Source: UBA927 sp964361785
GTDB taxonomy: Bacteria > Patescibacteriota > Microgenomatia > UBA10105 > UBA927
Length of the DNA stretch: 6,500 nucleotides
Assembly: GCA_964361785.1 (NCBI GenBank)
Contig: CAYIBX010000036.1
Span: 1 to 6,500 of the forward strand
Reading direction: 5' to 3'
The notes beneath the pieces are model-generated. The model ran no database searches, was not told the DNA's origin, and saw only the letters and a program-made list of their open reading frames with translations. Below are positions 1-4,785 of this stretch, piece by piece. Each line of letters begins with the position of its first letter. The first letter of the stretch is position 1. Both the position numbers and the translations under genes were made by a program.

Positions 1-894
1 TGGCACGGTAGTATTCTCAAGCTTTACCGCCTTTTGTAACGCCTGTTTTACCATTGGTTTTTTGGTATGGACGCTCTGTGTATCATACGACACCGGAAGT
101 GCTGCATCTGTTTTGGGATCCCAGAGATGCTCATCAATGCCATTTAATATGCCAATGATACTATCTCCCCGTTTTTTCATGAGTGCTGGCATGTGCGCGC
201 CATGCACGCCTCGCATAAGCTCTGTCGCGTACGTAGGAGACACGGTCGTTATGACATCGGCATACACAAATCCTTCTTCAAGAAGTCTCACCGCTTTGCC
301 AAGTGGCGTTATAAAAGGATGAAATACCGTCTTTGGCAAGCCTAATTTCAACCCTAACGACGCACCAGTTTCACCAGTGTAAAGGAGGTTATGAATCGTA
401 AGAACAGTCTTTACTAACTTCGATTGTATTGTACCCCGTTCACGATATCCAATCTTCCCTTGTTCGCCCAAAAGAAGTGGCACGAGAGCCGTGTGCCAAT
501 CATTGCAATGTACGATGTCATACGGCCCGCCAAGCATCTGTGCTGAATAGAGGTACAACTGTGCCACTGCTTTGGAAAAAAATGCGAATCGCTCGACGAT
601 ATCTTTCGCATCATAATTATCAAAAAGCGGATGTCGAAATAAATATACTGGGATATGGGAATGTGGAAGCATCGTACGAAATACAAACACAAGTTCTCGT
701 CGTCTATCGTAATCTATAGCTAACTGCCCTACACATACAGCATCTTTGGATGATATATTCTCGTAAAAAGGAAGCGCAATGGCGACCCGAATGCCTTTTT
801 TGGAAAGAGCCACAGGGAGCGAGTAACTCACATCGGCTAACCCTCCGCGTTTATAAAGCCCTGCCACTTCACTGGTAACAAATAAAACACGCAT
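1..894 (-). CDS. glgA: Glycogen/starch synthase GlgA (GT5), N-terminal 298 residues, cut by window edge
   Basis: Seen: an uninterrupted frame from ATG at 894 to base 1, starting MRVLFVTSEVAGLYKRGGLAD. GlgA hallmarks follow in order: KxGGL at residues 15-19, FAFFSKA near 95-105, HCNDWHTALVPLLL from residue 129, TIHN at 166-169, TTVSPTYA at about 216-223 and ILNGID ending at 254, then the WDPKTD segment typical of bacterial GlgA. Known of the family: it is a cytoplasmic GT-B enzyme that adds glucose from ADP-glucose (or UDP-glucose) to the non-reducing end of an alpha-1,4-glucan, and KxGGL lies in the donor site. The C-terminal Rossmann domain with its E-x7-E lies outside the window. It is the last gene visible in the operon, 9 bases after the GT4-A stop, with no clear SD, so translational coupling is likely. 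Odd: the motif reads KRGGL where KTGGL or KVGGL is usual. Confidence 0.93.
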   Translation of the reverse strand, partial: MRVLFVTSEVAGLYKRGGLADVSYSLPVALSKKGIRVAIALPFYENISSKDAVCVGQLAIDYDRRRELVFVFRTMLPHSHIPVYLFRHPLFDNYDAKDIVERFAFFSKAVAQLYLYSAQMLGGPYDIVHCNDWHTALVPLLLGEQGKIGYRERGTIQSKLVKTVLTIHNLLYTGETGASLGLKLGLPKTVFHPFITPLGKAVRLLEEGFVYADVITTVSPTYATELMRGVHGAHMPALMKKRGDSIIGILNGIDEHLWDPKTDAALPVSYDTQSVHTKKPMVKQALQKAVKLENTTVP

Positions 895-903
895 TAACAA
901 TAA

Positions 904-1986
904 TCATACACCACGCAAAACTTTTTCATATATCTTTTCATACCCATCGACCATTTTTTCCACGGTAAAATACTCTTCTACGTGTTTTCTGCATGCCGCA
1001 CGATCTATTTCTCCTATACGTTTTATTGCCTCTACAAGACCAGCTACACCTTTTTTTTCATCCACTATAAACCCTGTCACACCATCTCGTACTATCTCAG
1101 ACACACTCCCTCTGTTATATGCTATCACGGGCGTCCCACACGCCATCGCCTCTATCATGACGAGTCCAAATGGCTCTTCCCAATGGATAGGAAAAAGAAA
1201 CGCTTTTGCGTTACCATACCGCTCTCGAAGCGCTTCTCTTGGTAACACGGACTCATACAGAACTTGCTTTCCATCAATGTGTGGACTCACTTCTGTATCC
1301 CAATACTTTTTCATAATCTCATCATGATCAAAATGTTGTCCTGCAATAAGCAATCGCGTATTGGATATTTTTGCTGCTGCAATCGCATCATGCATCCCTT
1401 TTTCAGCTCGTATTCTTCCTACCGTAAGTAAATATCCGCCATCCCCAAATCCCACTGGATAATCCTCAACTGAAATTCCGTTATATACTACTCCGACAAA
1501 CGGCAAATCAGCCCCCTCTTTTTGCGCCTCACTAATGGCTATATAATGAATAGTTTTTACTTGAGCGTACTCTTGATATTTTTCCAACACATCAGGAGTA
1601 ATCGGATCATGAAGAGTATAAATCGTTGGTGTATTCGTAAATCTCGTAAACGGAAGCGTTTTTTGTACCAAATGACTTCCTATGATATCAAACGATCCTT
1701 TTGTAGATAGTTCGTACATATATGATGCAAGTCGTTGTTCACGATGTGTTACGAGAGCTTGATAATCTGGATATGGCATCAACCGCTTCAAATCATCAAA
1801 TGGTTCAATGCCCAAATCAATTACCTTTGCAAGTGTTTGAGAACCTATTCCTGCAAATACAGTGACGTCATGACCACGTTTTACCAATCCATCCGCCACA
1901 TCACGAACAATCCACCATGGAGCTAAAATCTTTCCCGCTTCAGGAGGCACTGCATGCACTGGTGAAATATATAATGCGATCTTCAT
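904..1986 (-). CDS. Glycosyltransferase family 4 protein (GT4-A)
   Basis: A 360-residue GT-B enzyme of normal GT4 length. The N-terminal acceptor domain starts MKIALYISPV. TLHD (124-127) and YNG (168-170) precede the C-terminal donor domain, which carries VGRIRAEKG (189-197) and the E-x7-E pair E271/E279 in EPFGLVMIEAMACGTP. In GT4 enzymes R191 and K196 contact the donor phosphates and the second glutamate of E-x7-E binds the sugar nucleotide. The protein ends with the DRAxCRKxVExxF block shared with GT4-B and GT4-C, so the three are paralogues. Probably cytoplasmic; donor and acceptor cannot be told. The N-terminal glycine-rich loop is atypical (AGKILAPWW where GT4-B has YGGTE). ATG at 1986 has a G-rich SD-like AGGGG six bases upstream, contributed by repeat array a. 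Bases 1064-1146 are identical to part of GT4-B. The stop is TGA at 904-906. Confidence 0.93.
   Translation of the reverse strand: MKIALYISPVHAVPPEAGKILAPWWIVRDVADGLVKRGHDVTVFAGIGSQTLAKVIDLGIEPFDDLKRLMPYPDYQALVTHREQRLASYMYELSTKGSFDIIGSHLVQKTLPFTRFTNTPTIYTLHDPITPDVLEKYQEYAQVKTIHYIAISEAQKEGADLPFVGVVYNGISVEDYPVGFGDGGYLLTVGRIRAEKGMHDAIAAAKISNTRLLIAGQHFDHDEIMKKYWDTEVSPHIDGKQVLYESVLPREALRERYGNAKAFLFPIHWEEPFGLVMIEAMACGTPVIAYNRGSVSEIVRDGVTGFIVDEKKGVAGLVEAIKRIGEIDRAACRKHVEEYFTVEKMVDGYEKIYEKVLRGV
1064..1146 (-). repeat. 83-bp segment identical to 2757-2839 (copy in GT4-A)
   Basis: This segment and 2757-2839 match at all 83 bases, third codon positions included, while the flanks differ at once on both sides. 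It encodes the conserved donor-site stretch from MACGTPV to TGFIV. The two genes are otherwise well diverged, so recent gene conversion or recombination is more likely than protein-level conservation. Confidence 0.9.
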
Positions 1987-1992
1987 TTAATT

Positions 1993-1997
1993 CCCCT
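1993..1997 (-). promoter_or_regulatory. Repeat-derived ribosome-binding site for GT4-A
   Basis: The minus strand reads AGGGG, then six bases (AATTAA), then the ATG at 1986. This is one of the better SD-like matches in the window and it is built from the final unit of array a. That ribosomes use it is inferred from position only. Confidence 0.5.
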
Positions 1998-2022
1998 ATT
2001 TCCCTTAGTTCCCATATCTCCC
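1993..2022 (-). repeat. 9-bp G-rich repeat, array a (junction of four-helix gene and GT4-A)
   Basis: On the minus strand, GGG runs fall at 2022, 2013, 2004 and 1995, exactly 9 bases apart. Units are GGGAGATAT, GGGAACTAA, GGGAAATAG, then GGG. The second unit holds the TAA stop of the four-helix-bundle gene, whose last residues KGRYGN are repeat-encoded. The last G run provides the SD-like sequence for GT4-A. Confidence 0.9.
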
Positions 2023-2568
2023 TTTCTTATATTCTAGCCTTCTCTTCAGCAATTTTTCCGAAAATCCCCCTTCTTTTTTATGCTTTTCTTCTAAAGAGAC
2101 GATGAGTTTGGATATCATATAGTTTGCCTGATGAATAAGCGTAATCATCATATTTACTGCTTGCTCAGGATTCTCAGGGAGATTGGGGAAATCAGGGATA
2201 TCGGGGAGTGTTTTGGTTTTTCGAATTATCTCCCATATCTCCCCCAGTTCCCCTATTTCCCTTATCACCCGTTCTTTTGGCCATAGCGCCAGCTTTCGCT
2301 GACGCGCAAAACTCAAGTAATCATTGAGTAGTTCCTCAAACGACCCCCTACTCACGCCAGTTAGCTTAATATACCCAGCTAAACTCTCTTGGCTATACCC
2401 TTCGGCAATATTTTGCATTCCACTTCGAGCTGCTTGTACCATCTGGTCTGTAGTCCTTGAAAATTTCGACACCCATCGATCACAAAACACGACCGTATAA
2501 TCATAAATCGGCACGGTAAGCTTATATGCCAATAAATATTTATATCCCCCATCCCCCTTATTTCCCAT
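2005..2568 (-). CDS. Four-helix-bundle protein with C-terminal suffix domain
   Basis: 187 residues from ATG 2568. The upstream in-frame alternative at 2607 is a TTG inside GT4-B, so it is less likely. Seen: GGYKYLLAYK (7-16), then QAARSGMQNIAEGYSQES (45-62), the core signature of the four-helix-bundle family related to proteins encoded in 23S rRNA intervening sequences (TIGR02436-like). It is followed by SRGSFEELLNDYLSFAR (73-89) and a tail with LIHQANYMISKL and EGGFSEKLL (144-173) that I recognise as the four-helix-bundle suffix domain (TIGR04258-like, from memory). The family's function is unsettled; the fold is shared with Avd, which binds nucleic acid in diversity-generating retroelements. 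Odd: its start, its stop and the linker between core and suffix (about residues 99-135) are all made of the 9-bp repeat. It is the only non-GT gene in the operon, 7 bases after GT4-B, and may be an inserted cassette. Confidence 0.88.
   Translation of the reverse strand: MGNKGDGGYKYLLAYKLTVPIYDYTVVFCDRWVSKFSRTTDQMVQAARSGMQNIAEGYSQESLAGYIKLTGVSRGSFEELLNDYLSFARQRKLALWPKERVIREIGELGEIWEIIRKTKTLPDIPDFPNLPENPEQAVNMMITLIHQANYMISKLIVSLEEKHKKEGGFSEKLLKRRLEYKKGRYGN
2177..2206 (+). repeat. 9-bp G-rich repeat, array b1 (opposite orientation, inside four-helix gene)
   Basis: Here the G runs are on the plus strand, at 2177, 2186, 2195 and 2204: GGGAGATTG, GGGAAATCA, GGGATATCG, then GGG. Read antisense by the gene it gives a proline every third residue, LPDIPDFPNLPENP (residues 121-134). 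It is the only array with this orientation. Confidence 0.88.
2177..2261. repeat. Imperfect inverted repeat formed by arrays b1 and b2
   Basis: Arms 2177-2208 and 2230-2261 are reverse complements at 24 of 32 positions by hand alignment, without gaps, around a 21-base loop (2209-2229). A long imperfect hairpin could form in the mRNA or in single-stranded DNA. It lies within the open frame of the four-helix-bundle gene, so it is not an ordinary terminator. Confidence 0.75.
2232..2270 (-). repeat. 9-bp G-rich repeat, array b2 (inside four-helix gene)
   Basis: Minus-strand GGG runs lie at 2270, 2261, 2252, 2243 and 2234, exactly 9 bases apart: GGGTGATAA, GGGAAATAG, GGGAACTGG, GGGAGATAT, GGGAGATAA. 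The gene reads it in a third frame, giving REIGELGEIWEII (about residues 103-115), a charged and hydrophobic period-3 pattern. The frame avoids the TAA and TAG that the units contain. Confidence 0.9.
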
Positions 2569-2584
2569 AGTTCCCTTATTTCCC
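2546..2584 (-). repeat. 9-bp G-rich repeat, array c (junction of GT4-B and four-helix gene)
   Basis: Minus-strand GGG runs lie at 2584, 2575, 2566, 2557 and 2548: GGGAAATAA, GGGAACTAT, GGGAAATAA, GGGGGATGG, GGGATATAA. The first unit contains the TAA stop of GT4-B. The second contains the first two bases of the ATG at 2568, preceded by AAGGGA as a possible SD at short spacing. Stop, SD and start are thus all repeat-made. It encodes MGNKGDGGYK at the start of the four-helix protein. Confidence 0.92.
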
Positions 2585-3670
2585 TGATAAATTTTTATAC
2601 ACCTCAATATATTCAGAGACCATCCGCTCTTTTGAGAAATATTTTTCTACATATTTGCGACAATATGCACGATCTATCTCCCCGATGCGCCCAATTGCCT
2701 TCACCAATCCCTCAACACCCCAATCTCCCATAGTTCCCTTATCTCCCTTTTCTTCTACTATAAACCCTGTCACACCATCTCGTACTATCTCAGACACACT
2801 CCCTCTGTTATATGCTATCACGGGCGTCCCACACGCCATGCTTTCTGTCATCACCAGTCCAAACGGCTCATGCCAAGATATAGGATACAGTGTCGCGATT
2901 GCTCCACCATACAACTCAACCAATGCATCATGTCCGATCTCTCCATGAAAAATAACTGTGTCGCCATCAATCAACGGCTTAATTTTTTCTTCAAAATATT
3001 TTCTATCAATGGGATCTATGGCAGCCGCCATTTCTAGTCTAATCCCTACTTGTTTTGCAGCTATAATTGCTTCATATGCACCTTTTTTAGGACTCATGCG
3101 ACCTACCCACAGAAGATATTCTTCTCCCCTACTTCCCGTATTCCCCTTAGTTCCCCAATCCCCCTTATACTCCTCTAAATCAAGCGCATTATATACAGTC
3201 GCCACATAATTAAGATTTGACATCCCCTCACGCTGATTATTGGAAATAGAAATAAAATTTAAATTTTTATACGCTTGGAGAAGAGCTCGTTTCTCCCTAG
3301 TCGTCTCACCTTGATAAAACGACCCGTGCAAGGTAAAAACGACCGGCGTTTTGATTCCCACAGCTTCAGGATACGTCAAATACTGTCCATGACTATGAAT
3401 GACGTCAAACTCAGACGCTCTCGCGTAACACGCATGATAGTGCGCCAATGGCCTTTCTATGTCTCCCTTTGTAAGTCCACTGTTTCCAAGTGCTTTGGGA
3501 AAAATACTGGATAATGTAGCCGTTGTTTTACTATCGCCACTGGCAAAAAGCGTTACATCATGGCCTTTTGCCACTAATCCTTCTGTAAGAAGCGACACTA
3601 TTTTCTCTGTCCCCCCATACAACAGTGGCGGCACAGGCAAGTATGGCGGGGCGAGGACTGCTATACGCAT
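2576..3670 (-). CDS. Glycosyltransferase family 4 protein, AviGT4-like (GT4-B)
   Basis: 364 residues. The N-terminus MRIAVLAPPYLPVPP, YGGTE (18-22), GLVAKGHDVTLFASGDS (31-47) and TLHG (113-116) are typical of the AviGT4-like subgroup of GT4 (cd03802 as I recall it). The donor domain has VGRMSPKKG (189-197) and the E-x7-E pair E268/E276 in EPFGLVMTESMACGTP. The GT-B catalytic frame is intact, so the enzyme is probably active on a nucleotide-sugar donor; the acceptor is unknown. Two insertions built from the 9-bp repeat lie at about residues 169-184 (KGDWGTKGNTGSRGEE) and 307-321 (EKGDKGTMGDWGVEG). Each spacing is 8 residues longer than in GT4-A, and both fall between conserved blocks where loops are expected. 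The stop TAA lies in array c. The start ATG 3670 has no close SD; an AT-rich stretch precedes it. Confidence 0.93.
   Translation of the reverse strand: MRIAVLAPPYLPVPPLLYGGTEKIVSLLTEGLVAKGHDVTLFASGDSKTTATLSSIFPKALGNSGLTKGDIERPLAHYHACYARASEFDVIHSHGQYLTYPEAVGIKTPVVFTLHGSFYQGETTREKRALLQAYKNLNFISISNNQREGMSNLNYVATVYNALDLEEYKGDWGTKGNTGSRGEEYLLWVGRMSPKKGAYEAIIAAKQVGIRLEMAAAIDPIDRKYFEEKIKPLIDGDTVIFHGEIGHDALVELYGGAIATLYPISWHEPFGLVMTESMACGTPVIAYNRGSVSEIVRDGVTGFIVEEKGDKGTMGDWGVEGLVKAIGRIGEIDRAYCRKYVEKYFSKERMVSEYIEVYKNLSGK
2709..2747 (-). repeat. 9-bp G-rich repeat, array d (inside GT4-B, C-terminal part)
   Basis: Minus-strand GGG runs lie at 2747, 2738, 2729, 2720 and 2711: GGGAGATAA, GGGAACTAT, GGGAGATTG, GGGTGTTGA, GGG. 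The gene reads it as KGDKGTMGDWGVEG, the same frame as array e. Its right edge is 9 bases from the 83-bp segment shared with GT4-A. Its first three units closely resemble those of array c. Confidence 0.9.
2757..2839 (-). repeat. 83-bp segment identical to 1064-1146 (copy in GT4-B)
   Basis: Partner of the GT4-A copy, in the same orientation 1693 bases away. Identity ends abruptly, on the array d side just before the repeat insertion. Confidence 0.9.
3126..3164 (-). repeat. 9-bp G-rich repeat, array e (inside GT4-B, inter-domain region)
   Basis: Minus-strand GGG runs lie at 3164, 3155, 3146, 3137 and 3128: GGGGGATTG, GGGAACTAA, GGGGAATAC, GGGAAGTAG, GGGAGAAGA. It is translated as KGDWGTKGNTGSRGEE just before the donor-domain strand YLLWVGR. 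GT4-A and GT4-C both have 21 residues between the YN and (V/L)G landmarks here, against 29 in GT4-B. Confidence 0.9.
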
Positions 3671-3692
3671 ATATTATTATCTTAGCATTCTT

Positions 3693-3731
3693 CCCTAATT
3701 TCCCCTAGTGCCCCAAGTGCCCTTATCTCCC
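3693..3731 (-). repeat. 9-bp G-rich repeat, array f (junction of GT4-C and GT4-B)
   Basis: Minus-strand GGG runs lie at 3731, 3722, 3713, 3704 and 3695: GGGAGATAA, GGGCACTTG, GGGCACTAG, GGGAAATTA, GGG. The first unit contains the TAA stop of GT4-C, and the last residues LGR are partly repeat-encoded. The rest fills most of the 52-base gap before GT4-B. Confidence 0.88.
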
Positions 3732-4781
3732 TAATATTTTTTCCAACCCATCAATCATTTTTTCTATAGAAAAATGGTCTTCTACGTGTTTTCGACATAC
3801 GGCTCGATCAATAGCACCAATCTCCCGTATTTTTTGTGCCATTTCTGAAACAGTATTTACCAAATATCCATTCACTCCATCTTTCACAATTTCTGGCAGC
3901 GCTCCATTTGGGTACGCAATCACGGGCGTGCCGCAAGACATGGCTTCAATAGCCACCAGTCCAAACGGCTCTGCCCACTTAGTCGGAAACAAAAATGCTT
4001 TTGCATGTTGATATTCTTTGATAATCTCACGTGGTGTAATCTCCCCAATCCACACAACTGTTTTTTCATCAATAAACGGTAGAATTTCCTCTTCATAATA
4101 TGCTCGATCTTTAATTCTACCACCAATATGGATTGGCACTCCCGCTTCCTTTGCTGCCAAGATGGCGTCTTTGGGATTCTTATTAGCGCCAATTGAACCT
4201 AAATACAGTACATAGTCATCAGATTTTTCATGAAAAATAAACTCATTCGTATCCACAGCATTATAAACTGTACCTGCAAACGTCACCGTTGGATTTGCCG
4301 CTTGTTGCGCATTTGAGATAGAAATGATATTCGTCTCGTATTTTATCGCCAACTCTTCAAGCTCTGGAAAAATCGGCAGATGCATAATGTGATACAACGG
4401 CTTATGGAGTTGATTGGCAACAGACCACACAATCGCTTCTGCACGGACATTATTAAAAATAATATCATACTGATCTTTTCGAGCAATCAACTCATCCACG
4501 ACATGCGTAACATTTACTACTTCCAGTCGCAGTTTATAAGACGCACCATACACTCCAGTAGGTGCTCCTTCTTTCCCTTCTCCACTTAGCACTGTTGTCT
4601 TCGCAACAGGCACGAACGTAATATTTTTATGCTGAATCGTCGATCCATCCGGCGCAAAAAGAAGTATTGCATGTCCGCGTTCTGCAAGCCCAATCGCTTG
4701 GGCATACACCAAGCGTTCAATCGCCGCTTGCCCGAGTGGTGGAACCAGCGCTGATACAGATCCTACTATGGCAATTCTCAT
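3723..4781 (-). CDS. Glycosyltransferase family 4 protein (GT4-C)
   Basis: 352 residues from ATG 4781, chosen because MRIAIVGSVSALVPP matches the starts of GT4-A and GT4-B. The longer frame would begin at a TTG (4835) inside the previous gene. GT-B fold: the N-terminal domain has GLAERGHAILLFAPDG (31-46). The donor domain has the E-x7-E pair E271/E279 in EPFGLVAIEAMSCGTP, and the end carries DRAVCRKHVEDHFS as in its paralogues. Odd: the donor-phosphate motif reads LGSIGANKNP (194-203), with serine at 196 where GT4-A and GT4-B have arginine, though the lysine five residues on (K201) is kept. The histidine segment reads HIMHLP rather than TLHD/TLHG. Reduced or altered donor use is possible, but other residues may compensate. 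It begins 4 bases after the GT4-D stop with only a weak SD-like sequence, so coupling is likely. Its stop is in array f. Confidence 0.92.
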   Translation of the reverse strand: MRIAIVGSVSALVPPLGQAAIERLVYAQAIGLAERGHAILLFAPDGSTIQHKNITFVPVAKTTVLSGEGKEGAPTGVYGASYKLRLEVVNVTHVVDELIARKDQYDIIFNNVRAEAIVWSVANQLHKPLYHIMHLPIFPELEELAIKYETNIISISNAQQAANPTVTFAGTVYNAVDTNEFIFHEKSDDYVLYLGSIGANKNPKDAILAAKEAGVPIHIGGRIKDRAYYEEEILPFIDEKTVVWIGEITPREIIKEYQHAKAFLFPTKWAEPFGLVAIEAMSCGTPVIAYPNGALPEIVKDGVNGYLVNTVSEMAQKIREIGAIDRAVCRKHVEDHFSIEKMIDGLEKILGR

Positions 4782-4785
4782 ATAC

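Noticed and set aside
62..719. Open frames on both strands within the first 720 bases
   Set aside because: They lie over the glgA frame, have no recognisable domains and are shadows of it.
2005..2607. Avd-type accessory gene of a diversity-generating retroelement
   Set aside because: The fold is related, but there is no reverse transcriptase and no template/variable repeat pair with adenine-specific differences in the window.
2005..2607. 23S rRNA intervening-sequence element
   Set aside because: Such elements encode similar four-helix proteins, but no rRNA sequence flanks this gene; the neighbours are glycosyltransferases.
2569..2607. Longer start for the four-helix gene at 2607
   Set aside because: The codon there is TTG, it overlaps GT4-B by 32 bases and adds a non-family N-terminus; ATG 2568 fits the family start and lies just after the GT4-B stop.
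1993..3731. G-rich arrays as a CRISPR
   Set aside because: Units are only 9 bases and directly abutting, with no spacers and no cas genes.
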